A stretch of DNA of 64,000 nt from Candidatus Promineifilum breve. GTDB taxonomy: Bacteria; Chloroflexota; Anaerolineae; Promineifilales; Promineifilaceae. Below are positions 34,101 to 43,224 of this stretch, one piece after another. Where the stretch lies: NCBI RefSeq assembly GCF_900066015.1, contig NZ_LN890655.1, forward strand, positions 930,001-994,000, read 5' to 3'. Under the pieces are notes generated by a model that was not told where the DNA came from, did not search any database, and saw nothing but the letters and a program-made list of their open reading frames with translations. Every line of letters starts with the position of its first letter. Position 1 is the stretch's first letter. Made by a program: the position numbers and the translations under genes.

Positions 34101-34604
34101 TCAAGCCGGATCGACCGGCCAGGGCAGTTCCTGATCTTCCAGATAGAGAGGGCTGCCGGCCTTGATTTGTGGCAGGCAGCACCGCAAGCGCCGTCGCAAG
34201 CGCCGCTTCAGCAGGGCCAGCGCCGCTTCCGGTTCCAGCAAGCAGTACTCGCTCAGTTCGCGGGCCGGCAAGCGAATCGCGGCGATCTCGTCGGCCGACA
34301 ACACGCCGCCGTAGAAGATAAAGTTCAGGCTTTCGGTGCGGTCGGCCGTCTCCGGCGTGAAATCCACGCACAGCAAGGCCACGGGCGGCCGGTCAAGGCC
34401 CAGTTCCTCGCGAATCTCGCGGGCGCAGCCGTCACGCGGCGACTCGTTGGCCTCCACCACGCCGCCCGGTATTTCCCAGCCATCTTTGTAGGTGGGATTA
34501 ACGATCAACAACCGGCCGGCCTCGTCGAAAAACAGGCAGCCGGCCGAGATGCGTTTCTTGGGCAAGCCGCGTTGATAGGATTTACGGTTTACGCGATCGG
34601 CCAT
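34101..34604 (-). CDS. NUDIX hydrolase
   Basis: 167 aa. The Nudix box GVVEANESPRDGCAREIREE-LGL fits Gx5Ex7REUxEExGU exactly, with WEIPGG just before it. Such enzymes hydrolyse nucleoside diphosphates linked to another moiety. The C-terminus is basic (KRRLRRRLRCC) and may bind nucleic acid or a phosphate ligand. The ATG at 34604 has CAGGAA 7 nt upstream and lies inside the 3' end of the methyltransferase gene (16-base overlap), so translation is coupled. Substrate not predictable. Confidence 0.93.
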   Translation of the reverse strand: MADRVNRKSYQRGLPKKRISAGCLFFDEAGRLLIVNPTYKDGWEIPGGVVEANESPRDGCAREIREELGLDRPPVALLCVDFTPETADRTESLNFIFYGGVLSADEIAAIRLPARELSEYCLLEPEAALALLKRRLRRRLRCCLPQIKAGSPLYLEDQELPWPVDPA

Positions 34605-35545
34605 GTTCGTTTCCTGAAGCGGTCGCTGATCTGGCGCACGTGGTCGGGGGTCGTGCGGCAACAGCCGCCGATTAGCCCGGCTCCCAGTTTGCGCCATTCG
34701 CGGCTATAGGTGCCAAATTCGGCGGGGATCGCTTCGCCCAGCCACCGTTTCGTGAGTGGGTCGTAGGTCTCGCCGGAGTTGGGATAGACGATAATCGGCT
34801 TGTCGGTGACGGCGGCGACAGCGCGAATGAGGTCGGGGATGAAGCGCGGCGGCGTGCAATTGATGCCGATGGCGGCCACACGCTCGTGACCGGACAGAAG
34901 CGCCGCGCACTCGGCCAGGGGCGTGCCGTCGCTGATGTGGGCGCCGTCGCGGCAACTGAAGCTGAACCAGGCCCAGACGTCCGGCGTCTCGTCCAGCAGC
35001 CCGGCCAGGGCGCGGGCTTCGGCCAGCGACGGGATGGTCTCGCAAGCCAGCAAATCGGCCCCGCTGCCGGCCAGAATAGCCCAACGCGCGCGGTGGAAGG
35101 CGGCCAGCCCGGCCTCATCAAGTTCATACGCTCCGGTATACTCCGAGCCGTCGGCCAGATAAGCGCCGTAGGGGCCGACACTGGCCGCCACCAACGGCCG
35201 CAATCGCCGCGTCCGATTCGACTCCACGGCCCAGAAGGCATCGCGCGCCTCAATGACCAGCCGCACGGAGAGTCGAATCAGATCGGCCGCCTGCCCGGCC
35301 GAATACCCGTGGTTCATAAAACCAGGCAGGGTAGCCTGATAGCTGGCGCTGGTGCAGCAATCGGCCCCAGCCCCATAGTAGTCGAGGTGCAATTGGCGGA
35401 TGGCGTCCGGGTCGTCGCGCAGCAGCCGGGCCGACCAGAGGGCATCGCGCAGGTCGTGGCCGCGCCGCTCCAGTTCGGTCGCCAGCCCGCCATCGAGGAT
35501 GAGCGTGCCCTGTTGCCGCAGAAACGGCGAAATTGGGTTTGTCAT
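34589..35545 (-). CDS. mmuM: Homocysteine S-methyltransferase (MmuM-like)
   Basis: 318-aa zinc enzyme transferring a methyl group, typically from S-methylmethionine, to homocysteine to make methionine. Family markers: LILDGGLATELERRGHDL at the N-terminus, YYGAGADCCTSASYQAT, ASVGPYGAYLADGSEYTG, and the zinc cysteines in GINCTPP and GGCCRTTPDHV. Length and start match the family. It begins 4 nt after the acetyltransferase stop. Together with NUDIX and EamA genes it forms a small operon that may deal with salvage of methylated sulfur compounds; that link is inference. Confidence 0.92.
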   Translation of the reverse strand: MTNPISPFLRQQGTLILDGGLATELERRGHDLRDALWSARLLRDDPDAIRQLHLDYYGAGADCCTSASYQATLPGFMNHGYSAGQAADLIRLSVRLVIEARDAFWAVESNRTRRLRPLVAASVGPYGAYLADGSEYTGAYELDEAGLAAFHRARWAILAGSGADLLACETIPSLAEARALAGLLDETPDVWAWFSFSCRDGAHISDGTPLAECAALLSGHERVAAIGINCTPPRFIPDLIRAVAAVTDKPIIVYPNSGETYDPLTKRWLGEAIPAEFGTYSREWRKLGAGLIGGCCRTTPDHVRQISDRFRKRTWPIA

Positions 35546-35549
35546 GCGC

Positions 35550-36905
35550 CTAGCCTAAGGGGATCGCCCGCGACGGCTGCCGGGGGAACAAAGCCCGCAA
35601 CAACACCAACGCCTCGTTACTATCGGAATAAAGATCAGTAAACGAGTGGCGCAACTCGTCGATACCGCGATGACCAAACAGCAGTTGCAGGAAGGTCAAT
35701 TCGGGGAAAGAAGCGTCGCCTTCCTCCATATGATTGTGATCATAGCCGTCGACCACCTCCACCAGCCGGCCGCCTTCCCAACGCAACAGGCAGCGCGAGC
35801 GATAGAGGTTGATCTTGAGCGTGCCGCTGTGCCCGGCCATGACGCTGCCGGCCAGGCGGCGTTCCAACGCCGGGGCAATATGCCGCAAAAAGGCCGGTAT
35901 ATCGGGCACGCGCACGTACCAGGTGTACGGCCGGATTTGCCGCTCCAGATCGTCGCCCAAGGCCTCGTAGAGCGCGTGGTCTTCGCCCAGGTTAAAGCTA
36001 ATATGGCTGAGTTGTTTATCCGCCGGGCGGGTGGCGTTCAGAGCCTCGGCCTCCTGTCGCAACCGGCGCACCACGAAACGGCCGACGGCCCGCCACGAAT
36101 GACCGGGGATGACGCCGAACTCGCGGATAAGGTAGGCCGTGGGCAGGGGTTGCCACGTGGCGTAGCCCACCACCCGGCCGTCCTCTGTCTCGATCAGATT
36201 GGGCCTGACCGACCAGAACGATTCAGGATGGACGGTGATCATCTCATAACGCCACAGCGCTTCGTCGCGCGGCCGGATGATGGGGCTATGGCCCAGATGC
36301 GCCCGATAGAGTTCGCCCAGAAGCGGGATGTCCTCGGCCGTCGCCGGGCGCACGCCGTATGGCTCCGGCTCAACCTTTTTATCGTTGCCCGGCCGCGCCC
36401 AGAACAGTTGCCGGCTGCCACCCAGATTGATCGCCATCTCGTAGCCGAACTGGCGGTAATACCAGGGAATGCCGGTGATGGCCGTCACCAGTTCGCCCCG
36501 GTCGGCGCTGACCGCGTGGATCAACTCCATCTGTAGACGCACCAGGCCGCGCCGACGGTATTCGGGCAGCGTCGCCACCAGTTCGGGGCGGCCGACGCCG
36601 AAGGGGATGCCGTCGTAGGCCCACGTCTGCGAGATGGTGCACAGGCTGGAGACAATGCGGTTGGCGGCGTTGCTATCGACGACCACGGTGAAGTCACTCG
36701 CCTTGGTGGTGGGGTGGTCACCGCGCATCAGGTCATGCACCCAGTAATAGAGGCCCATCTCCGGCTCGGCGGGGTCGTCACTGTGCATCGCCAGGTTGAA
36801 CTGGGCCAACGCCTCGGCGTCGTCGGGCGTCGCCCAACGGAGGAGTAGTCCGTCGCCCAGATCGCGGGGCAGGCCGTAATCGTTTGTTGGTGTCATTTGG
36901 TTCAT
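35550..36905 (-). CDS. GNAT-family acetyltransferase, large Eis-like form
   Basis: About 451 aa, much longer than single-domain GNATs. The N-terminal GNAT domain has VGRPELVATLPEYRRRGLVRLQ, an acetyl-CoA-binding Q/RxxGx(G/L)-like stretch, and GIPWYYRQFGYEMAI. The middle region (about 190-330) looks like a second degenerate GNAT fold, and the C-terminal 110 residues (SGTLKINLYRSRCLLRWEGG...) resemble the SCP2-like domain of Eis. An ATG 9 bases downstream (36896) has slightly better SD spacing and is a possible start. First gene of the methyltransferase-NUDIX-EamA operon. Substrate unknown. Confidence 0.8.
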   Translation of the reverse strand: MNQMTPTNDYGLPRDLGDGLLLRWATPDDAEALAQFNLAMHSDDPAEPEMGLYYWVHDLMRGDHPTTKASDFTVVVDSNAANRIVSSLCTISQTWAYDGIPFGVGRPELVATLPEYRRRGLVRLQMELIHAVSADRGELVTAITGIPWYYRQFGYEMAINLGGSRQLFWARPGNDKKVEPEPYGVRPATAEDIPLLGELYRAHLGHSPIIRPRDEALWRYEMITVHPESFWSVRPNLIETEDGRVVGYATWQPLPTAYLIREFGVIPGHSWRAVGRFVVRRLRQEAEALNATRPADKQLSHISFNLGEDHALYEALGDDLERQIRPYTWYVRVPDIPAFLRHIAPALERRLAGSVMAGHSGTLKINLYRSRCLLRWEGGRLVEVVDGYDHNHMEEGDASFPELTFLQLLFGHRGIDELRHSFTDLYSDSNEALVLLRALFPRQPSRAIPLG

Positions 36906-37198
36906 GCTTCCAAGCGTAGGTCGTGGTTGAATGGCGTACAATCGAGGCAATAAACGATTATCCAGACAATCAACAAGGCAGGCAAGTTAGTAAGGGTTGC
37001 TCGGCGATAGCTCTACCTGACTATGCGAATAGACCTTGCGCGGTGGCAACTCAGTCTGCGCTGGGAACTACATAAAAGAAAACTTAGCCAATCGGCGCGA
37101 TTGTAAGATATTCATTGGAAACACCGCTCGCCTATTGATTTCTCTCCCAAAAACAGGCACAATCACCACGAACGATTTTACGAAAGGAGCAACACCTG

Positions 37199-37354
37199 AT
37201 GGCGGATATTGCAGTAATGGATTGGTTAGCAGCTGTACCGACGGCCGTCGCCGGAATGCTCTTGCTGGGTTTGCTGAAGAAGGCGCGCGACGAGAAGGCC
37301 AAGAAAGAGAAAGCCCTCGCGCCCGCCGTCGCGCGGAAGAAGCAACAAGGCTAA
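37199..37354 (+). CDS. 51-aa membrane peptide
   Basis: A short gene with a strong AAAGGAG at 37183-37189, 9 nt before the ATG. It encodes an N-terminal hydrophobic helix (WLAAVPTAVAGMLLLGLL, residues 9-26) and a strongly basic Lys/Arg/Ala tail. Codon use fits the neighbours (GC-rich third positions), and a strong 30-bp hairpin follows 13 bases after the stop. The 293 bases upstream (36906-37198) hold no other gene I can support and are AT-richer than average. A different open frame over the same stretch lacks these signals. Could be a membrane regulator, toxin-like peptide or complex subunit. Confidence 0.65.
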   Translation: MADIAVMDWLAAVPTAVAGMLLLGLLKKARDEKAKKEKALAPAVARKKQQG

Positions 37355-37367
37355 TTAATTAAGATTT

Positions 37368-37433
37368 AACGCAAAGGCGCCAAGACGCAAAGGAAGAAAC
37401 TAATCTTCCTTTGCGTCTTGGCGCCTTTGCGTT
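37368..37433. repeat. Perfect 30-bp inverted repeat (family C), acting as bidirectional terminator
   Basis: Arms 37368-37397 and 37404-37433 pair over all 30 bases (AACGCAAAGGCGCC... with ...GGCGCCTTTGCGTT) around a 6-base loop, followed by TTTT on the plus strand. It lies between the convergent 51-aa peptide gene and the fructokinase. The AACGCAAAGGCG ends recur in the element at 62045-62176. Confidence 0.9.
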
Positions 37434-37444
37434 TTCCTTATTTG

Positions 37445-38344
37445 CTACGCGACCATCATCTGCGCCTGAGCAATGGCCCCCAACACCCCGGCGCGATTGC
37501 CCAGACCGGGCGGCACGATATAGCTGTCGATGGCGTCCAGGATGGCCGGCGACTGCACGTAGCCGTTCAGGTATTCCCGCACTTTGGCCCGCACCAGCGG
37601 AAACAGTTGCGGCTGCTCCATCACCCCACCCCCCAGAATGATGCGCTCCGGCGACAGGGTGCAGATAAAGCCCTGCAACGCCCGCGCCAGATAGTGCGCC
37701 TCCAGCTCCCAGGCCGGATGCTCCGGCGGTAGTTCGACCGCCGGTCGCCCCCAGCGCTCGCCGATGGCCGGCCCGGCGGCCATGCCTTCCAGACAATCGC
37801 CATGGAAGGGGCAGTGGCCCTTATACGGGTCGGCCGCCCAGTCGTGGGGCAGCGGGATGTGGCCCATCTCCGGATGCAGCAGGCCGTGGAGTGGCCGGCC
37901 GTCCACCAGCACCCCACCGCCGACACCCGTGCCGATGGTCAGGTAGAGGATCGTGCCGTAGCCCCGCCCCGCCCCCCAACGCCATTCACCCAAGCCGGCG
38001 ACATTGACGTCTGTGTCGAAGCCGACCGGCACGCCGAGCGCCCGGCGGATTGGCCCAACCACGTCGGCATTGGCCCAATGGGGTTTGGGCGTGGATGTTA
38101 TAGAGCCGAAGGTCGGCGAGTCAGAGTTAGGGTCAAGTGGGCCAAAGGAGCCGATGCCGATGGCCGCCGGCGGGCCGAAGCGCGCCTCCTGCTCGCGGAA
38201 GAAGGCCAGGGCGCGGCCGATCGTCTCATCCGGCGTGGTCGTCGGGAAACGGGCCTCGGCGCGCACGTCGTCCGGCCCCGTGCCCACGGCGCAGACGAAC
38301 TTGGTGCCGCCGGCCTCGATGCCGCCTACGTATGCATCACTCAT
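37445..38344 (-). CDS. ROK-family sugar kinase, probable fructokinase
   Basis: 299 aa. ATP/phosphate loop [15 protein letters not shown], catalytic Asp in [13 protein letters not shown], and the ROK zinc-site region [13 protein letters not shown] followed by [18 protein letters not shown]. The C-x-x-H-x-x-C-like spacing of [12 protein letters not shown] is typical of ROK fructokinases (the ScrK/GmuE type) rather than glucokinases. It would phosphorylate fructose released by the amylosucrase encoded just upstream. The ATG overlaps that gene's stop (ATGA). Last gene of the seven-gene disaccharide operon, closed by the perfect hairpin. Confidence 0.88.
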   Translation of the reverse strand: MSDAYVGGIEAGGTKFVCAVGTGPDDVRAEARFPTTTPDETIGRALAFFREQEARFGPPAAIGIGSFGPLDPNSDSPTFGSITSTPKPHWANADVVGPIRRALGVPVGFDTDVNVAGLGEWRWGAGRGYGTILYLTIGTGVGGGVLVDGRPLHGLLHPEMGHIPLPHDWAADPYKGHCPFHGDCLEGMAAGPAIGERWGRPAVELPPEHPAWELEAHYLARALQGFICTLSPERIILGGGVMEQPQLFPLVRAKVREYLNGYVQSPAILDAIDSYIVPPGLGNRAGVLGAIAQAQMMVA

Positions 38345-40338
38345 TTGGCTCTCTCCTCGGTAGTTGTTTTCATGGCCGCCAACGCCACCGGATCGATTTC
38401 GGGCAGCGGCGTCAGCCATAGCGCTTCGTACCCTTCCAGCGTGATGCCCGGCGCGCTCTCGATCTCGCGACCCGTCAGCCGGTCGACCAGCCGCCCACCG
38501 AAAACCATCTCGTGCAGGCGATAGCCGGGCACGGTTTGGGGGCGCTCGCTGAAGTTAGCCAGCACCAACACCCGGCCGCGCGGGCTATCGCGCAACAGGC
38601 CGAACACGGCCTCATTGTGCGTCCAGACGGGGAAGGCCCCGGCCTGGGCATGGAGCGCGGCCGACCGCCGTCGCGCGGCCAGCATGGCGATCAGGCCATG
38701 ATAGATGCGCCCGGACACCGACCACCAATCCTGCCGCGCGGCGGCCCGCGCCCAGTCCATCGCCGGGCGGTGCATCCAGCGGTTGTCGTCCCGGCGGTCG
38801 GGGTCATCCAGATAGGCCGGATCGTTGAGCAAGCCCAACTCATCGCCCATGTAGAGTAGCGGGATGCCGCCGAAGGCGAAGATGAGATTGTGGATCAGCA
38901 GGATGCGCCGGATGGCGAGATCGGTCGCCCGTGGGTCGTGCTCGGCCAGCGCCCGTTCCAGCCCAGCCAGCGACGCGCACGAGCCACTGATGCGCCGGTC
39001 GTTGGTGCGCGGGTTATATTGGAACGTGGCCCCGCGGGCGAAGGTGTCGGCGAAGCGGCCGCTATAGAACTCGCTCAAAAAGGCGCGGTGGCCGGGGCCG
39101 GACAGACCAACCTCGGCCGCGTCCTCCTCGGTGATGGCCCAGCCGATGTCGTCGTGGCAGCGCACGTAGGTGACCCAGGCCGCGCCGCCGGGAATGGGCG
39201 GCATGTTTTGCAGGGCGCGCGTCATCAGCGTCACCCGCCGCTCGGCCAGGCTGCTCCACAACAGCACCATGAGGACGTTGTGGTAGGCCAGCTCGCACTC
39301 CTTGTTGGTCGCCTCGCCGCGCCCCAGATAGGGGATGAGCTTGGGCGGCGAGACGATGGCCTCGGCCTTCAGGATGAGGCCCGGCGCGGCGATGCGACTG
39401 AGGGCGCGAAAGGCTTGCAGGATGTAGTGGGCTTCGGGCTGGTTCTGGCTGTCGGTGCCCAGCCGCTTCCACATGAAGGCCACGGCGTCGAGCCGCAACA
39501 CTTCAACCCCCTGATTGGCCAGGAACAGGATGATGTCGAGCAACTCGGCCAGCACGGCCGGATTGCCGTAGTTCAAATCCCACTGGTATTCGTTGAACGT
39601 CGTCCAGACCCAACGGTCGATGGCCTCGTAGTAAGTGAAATTGCCGGGCGCGAAATCGGGGAACACTTCGGGCAGCGTCTGCTCGTACTGGTCGGGCAGG
39701 GCGCGGTCGGGGTACATCAGGTAATAGGCCTGATAGTCCGCATCGCCGGCCACGGCCCGTTGTGCCCATTCGTGTTCCTTGGCCGTGTGGTTGCAGACCA
39801 GGTCGATGCACAGACTGATGTCGTCGGCCCGTAACCGGCGGGCCAGCTCGGCCAGGTCGTCCATCGTCCCCAGGGCGGGGTTGACGGCGCGGTAGTCGGC
39901 CACGGCATAGCCGCCATCGTTGGGGCCGGTGCGCGGCTTCAGCAGCGGCATCAGGTGCAGATAGGTGACGCCCAGTTCCTTCAGATAGGGGATGTGGTCG
40001 GCCACGCCACGCAGATCGCCGGCAAAGCGGTCGGCGTAGGCCACGTAGCCCAGCATGTCGGGCTGCTGGAACCAGTCCGGCTGCCCCTGGCGGCGCAGGT
40101 CGAGCAGGCGCAACTCGGCCGGGCGGGTCTGGTAGCCGTGGGCGACGAGGGCCAGCAGGCGATCGCACCAGGCGTCGAAGTCGGGGCGCGCGCCATAGAG
40201 GCGGCGCAACGGCCGCAGCACGTCGGGCCAGTATAGCTCGACCCGCGCGCGAAAGATGTCACGCTCCAGCGGCGTGAGATCGGCCAAAACCCCCTCGGGC
40301 AGCGCCGCCGATTCGGCGGCAACATCACGCTCTTCCAT
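38341..40338 (-). CDS. Amylosucrase / sucrose hydrolase-like GH13 enzyme
   Basis: About 665 aa, subfamily GH13_4 layout with a helical N-terminal domain. The catalytic set is complete: nucleophile in [14 protein letters not shown], acid/base in [13 protein letters not shown], transition-state Asp in [23 protein letters not shown] supplies the Arg of the sucrose-binding salt bridge. It splits sucrose, either transferring glucose onto glucan or hydrolysing it, releasing fructose. The ATG at 40338 has GAGGGGG 8 nt upstream; an ATG 21 bases earlier is possible. It follows trehalose synthase by about 55 nt and is coupled to the ROK kinase. Confidence 0.9.
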   Translation of the reverse strand: MEERDVAAESAALPEGVLADLTPLERDIFRARVELYWPDVLRPLRRLYGARPDFDAWCDRLLALVAHGYQTRPAELRLLDLRRQGQPDWFQQPDMLGYVAYADRFAGDLRGVADHIPYLKELGVTYLHLMPLLKPRTGPNDGGYAVADYRAVNPALGTMDDLAELARRLRADDISLCIDLVCNHTAKEHEWAQRAVAGDADYQAYYLMYPDRALPDQYEQTLPEVFPDFAPGNFTYYEAIDRWVWTTFNEYQWDLNYGNPAVLAELLDIILFLANQGVEVLRLDAVAFMWKRLGTDSQNQPEAHYILQAFRALSRIAAPGLILKAEAIVSPPKLIPYLGRGEATNKECELAYHNVLMVLLWSSLAERRVTLMTRALQNMPPIPGGAAWVTYVRCHDDIGWAITEEDAAEVGLSGPGHRAFLSEFYSGRFADTFARGATFQYNPRTNDRRISGSCASLAGLERALAEHDPRATDLAIRRILLIHNLIFAFGGIPLLYMGDELGLLNDPAYLDDPDRRDDNRWMHRPAMDWARAAARQDWWSVSGRIYHGLIAMLAARRRSAALHAQAGAFPVWTHNEAVFGLLRDSPRGRVLVLANFSERPQTVPGYRLHEMVFGGRLVDRLTGREIESAPGITLEGYEALWLTPLPEIDPVALAAMKTTTEERAK

Positions 40339-40394
40339 ACGGGCTTCCCCCTCTGCCATTTAGTTCGCGCTTGATCGGCCAACAGCCACGGCCG

Positions 40395-41996
40395 CTAATT
40401 CTCCAGCAGCCACAGACATTCATAGGGCGACAGATGTATTTCTTCACCGGCCGGGAACGAGCGCTTGTCGCGCGAGAGCAGATCGGTCTGCGTCGTGGCG
40501 GGGATGATGCCCGACGGCCGGGCCGTGTCGCTCAGGTTGAAGACGCACAGCACCCGGTTGTCCCCCTCCGCGCGCCGGAAGGCCAGCACGGCGGCGTGGC
40601 CCGTCTCCACCCAGGCCAGCGTTCCGGCTCGCAGGGCCGGTTGGGCCTGGCGCGCGGCCACCAGATAGCGCGTCCAGTTCAGATAGGAATTGGCGTCGGT
40701 CTCCTGGGCGGCGACGTTGAGGTGACGATAGCTATATTCCGCATCGTCGATGACGGGCTGGTAGGTCTTCTCGGCCTCGGAGAAGCCGGCGTTAGTGGCC
40801 GCCGACCATTGCATCGGCGTGCGCACGCCGTGGCGGTCGTCCAGCCAAATGTTCTCGCCCATGCCGATTTCGTCGCCGTAATACAGGATGGGCGTGCCCG
40901 GCAGCGACAGAAAGAGCGCGTTCAGGGCCAGCCAGCGGCGCTTGTCGTTGTCCAGCAGCGGGGTCAGCCGCCGCCGGATGCCCATATTGAGGCGCATCCG
41001 CGGATCGGGGGCGTATTGTTCCCACATCCATTGCCGCTCCTCCGGCGTCACCATCTCCAGCGTCAGCTCGTCGTGGTTGCGCAGGAAGGTCATCCATTGC
41101 GCGCCGGGCGGAATGGGCGGGGTACGGGCCAGGATGTCGATGATGGGCGTTTTGTCGCCGCTCTTGAGGGCCATGAAGAGCCGGGGCATGATCGGGAAGT
41201 GGAAGCAGACGTGGAACTCGTCGCCGTCACCGAAATAGGGCAGCAGGTCTTCGGGCCACTGATTGGCCTCGGCGATGATCACCCGGCCGGGATACTCCTC
41301 ATCCACCAGACGGCGCACCTTCTTCAGAAATTCGTGCGTTTCCGGCAGGTTCTCGCTATTGGTGCCCTCGCGTTCGTAGAGATAGGGCACGGCGTCGGCG
41401 CGGAAGCCGTCGATGCCCATATCGAGCCAGAAGCGCAGGACGTTCAACATCTCCTCGTGGACGGCGGGATTCTCGTAGTTCAGGTCGGGCTGGCTGGCAT
41501 AGAAGCGATGCCAGAAGTATTGCCCGGCCACTTCATCGTAAGTCCAGTTCGACGGCTCCACGTCCAGAAAGATGATCCGCGCGCCGCTATACTTCTCCGG
41601 CGTGTCGCTCCAGACGAAGTAATCGCGATAGGGGGAGTGGCGATCCTGCCGGGCGGCCTGGAACCAGGCATGTTCCTCCGAGCAATGGTTCATCACCAGG
41701 TCGGTGACGACGCGCAGGCCGCGGGCGTGGGCGGCGTCGAGGAAGGCCCGGAAGTCGTCGAGTGTGCCGAAGTCGGGCAGGATGCCGGTGTAGTCGGCCA
41801 CGTCGTAGCCGTCATCCTTCAGCGGCGAGGGGTACATGGGCTGCACCCAGATGCAATCGACGCCCAGCGAGCGGATATAGTCCAGCTTGTCGATGGCCCC
41901 GCGAAAGTCGCCGATGCCGTCGCCGTTCGAGTCGCGATAGGCGCGGATGTTCAACTCAAAGAAAACAGCCTCCTGATACCAGGGTTTGTCGGACAT
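40395..41996 (-). CDS. treS: Trehalose synthase (maltose alpha-D-glucosyltransferase)
   Basis: 533-aa GH13 enzyme interconverting maltose and trehalose. It starts [20 protein letters not shown], with [18 protein letters not shown] after it. The active-site motifs are [14 protein letters not shown] (nucleophile Asp), [18 protein letters not shown] (acid/base Glu) and [22 protein letters not shown] and the short C-terminal beta domain agree with TreS. The C-terminal maltokinase domain found in some fused forms is absent. The ATG at 41996 has GGAG 8 nt upstream; the upstream in-frame part crosses a repeat element and is not coding. Oligo-1,6-glucosidase is a less likely alternative. Confidence 0.92.
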   Translation of the reverse strand: MSDKPWYQEAVFFELNIRAYRDSNGDGIGDFRGAIDKLDYIRSLGVDCIWVQPMYPSPLKDDGYDVADYTGILPDFGTLDDFRAFLDAAHARGLRVVTDLVMNHCSEEHAWFQAARQDRHSPYRDYFVWSDTPEKYSGARIIFLDVEPSNWTYDEVAGQYFWHRFYASQPDLNYENPAVHEEMLNVLRFWLDMGIDGFRADAVPYLYEREGTNSENLPETHEFLKKVRRLVDEEYPGRVIIAEANQWPEDLLPYFGDGDEFHVCFHFPIMPRLFMALKSGDKTPIIDILARTPPIPPGAQWMTFLRNHDELTLEMVTPEERQWMWEQYAPDPRMRLNMGIRRRLTPLLDNDKRRWLALNALFLSLPGTPILYYGDEIGMGENIWLDDRHGVRTPMQWSAATNAGFSEAEKTYQPVIDDAEYSYRHLNVAAQETDANSYLNWTRYLVAARQAQPALRAGTLAWVETGHAAVLAFRRAEGDNRVLCVFNLSDTARPSGIIPATTQTDLLSRDKRSFPAGEEIHLSPYECLWLLEN

Positions 41997-42027
41997 GGGT
42001 GTTGCTCCAATTATGAGGGTTAGGGTG

Positions 42028-42117
42028 GACAAGGCAGGGGGGCAGGGGCGCAGGGGAGCAGGGGTGAGGTTCTTTCTCCCCTGCGCCCCTACCCCCCTGC
42101 TCCCCTGCTCTCTCCCG
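42028..42117. repeat. G-rich/C-rich inverted repeat, family D, copy 1
   Basis: GGCAGGGGGGCAGGGGCGCAGGGG words pair with CCCCTGCGCCCCTACCCCCC words across GTGAGGTTCTTTC. It lies inside the disaccharide operon, between the AglG-like permease stop and the trehalose synthase start, and abuts the permease stop codon. Such a hairpin could lower expression of downstream genes relative to the transporter. Confidence 0.8.
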
Positions 42118-43224
42118 CTATCCCTTGACCGAACCGGCCAGCAGGCCGCGCACAAAGAAGCGCTGCAGGCCGAAGAAGACGATCATCGGCAGCAGCATCG
42201 TGATGAACGCGCCGGCGGTCAGCAAGTGCCAGTCGTTGCCGCGCGAGCCGACGATGTCGGCCAGGCGTTGGGTGATGACCTTCGTCTCCGGGTTGCCGCC
42301 CAGGAAGATGAGGGCCACCAGGTAGTCGTTCCAGACCCATAGGAACTGGAAGATGGCGAACGAGGCCAGCGCCGGCACCGATAGCGGCAGGATGAGCCGC
42401 CGGAAGACGACGAAGTGGGACGCGCCGTCGATGAAGGCCGATTCCAGCGTCTCCCGCGGCAATTGGCTGATGTAGTTGAACAGCAGGTAGGTCGCCAGCG
42501 GCAGACCAAAGCCGGTATGGGCCAGCCACATCGCCAGGAAGGTGCCGTTGATATTCAGGGAACGGAAGTCCTTCAGGATGGGCACGAGAGCGATCTGCAG
42601 CGGCACCACCAGCAGGGCCACGACCATGATGAACAGCACCCGCCGGCCGGGGAAGCGCATCCAGGCGAAACCATAGGCGGCAAAGGCGGCCACCAGGATG
42701 GGGATGAGCGTGGCCGGCACGGCCACGGCCAGACTATTGAGGAAGGCGCTGACGAAATCATCGCCGGGGATGATCTCGACCGAGCCGTCGGGCCGGGTGT
42801 ATTCGAAGTCCTTGCCGCTCAACACCTGGCGGTAGTTCTCCAGCGAGAAATCCCAATCGACCGTCCAGCTCTCTTCCTGCACCTCGATGCGGCCGAGGCG
42901 GCGGTTGCCTACCCAGCGGTAGTACTTGCCTGCGGGCGTCGTGATGCCGACCTCGCGCAACTCCTCAAACGTCGTCTCCACGCCGTCGATGACCATCGGG
43001 CCGGTCGGGTCGAGGCCCATGTCGGCCGGGCTGAGCGTCTCCACCGTCTCGAAGGCGCGATGGGGGAAGATCTTCCACCAGCCGGTGGCCTGGATCGCCT
43101 CGCGGCTGCGGAAGCTGGAGACGAACAGGCCGAGCGTCGGGATGGTCCAGATCAGAACCAGGATCAGTAGCGCGCCGTTGACCAGCAGGCGGCCATAACG
43201 TTGTTGACTCTTGATGCTGCCCAT
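42118..43224 (-). CDS. Sugar ABC transporter permease, MalG/AglG-like (CUT1)
   Basis: 368 aa, longer than usual MalG because of a large extracytoplasmic loop of about 125 residues between the first two helices ([19 protein letters not shown]...). This feature is shared with alpha-glucoside AglG proteins. Six membrane helices follow the binding-protein-dependent permease pattern. The EAA loop that docks the ATPase is [20 protein letters not shown] with the conserved GA and L. The ATG overlaps the partner permease stop (TAATG). No ATPase gene is present in the operon, so a shared MsmK/MalK-type ATPase from elsewhere is expected. Confidence 0.92.
   Translation of the reverse strand: MGSIKSQQRYGRLLVNGALLILVLIWTIPTLGLFVSSFRSREAIQATGWWKIFPHRAFETVETLSPADMGLDPTGPMVIDGVETTFEELREVGITTPAGKYYRWVGNRRLGRIEVQEESWTVDWDFSLENYRQVLSGKDFEYTRPDGSVEIIPGDDFVSAFLNSLAVAVPATLIPILVAAFAAYGFAWMRFPGRRVLFIMVVALLVVPLQIALVPILKDFRSLNINGTFLAMWLAHTGFGLPLATYLLFNYISQLPRETLESAFIDGASHFVVFRRLILPLSVPALASFAIFQFLWVWNDYLVALIFLGGNPETKVITQRLADIVGSRGNDWHLLTAGAFITMLLPMIVFFGLQRFFVRGLLAGSVKG

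Noticed and set aside
36906-37198. tRNA or structured RNA in the AT-rich gap
   Set aside because: No cloverleaf, no T-loop GGTTCRA pattern and no known riboswitch core could be traced by eye.
37036-37362. 108-codon plus-strand frame
   Set aside because: Starts in an AT-rich spacer without a Shine-Dalgarno and ends in basic off-frame sequence; the 51-aa frame inside it has better signals.
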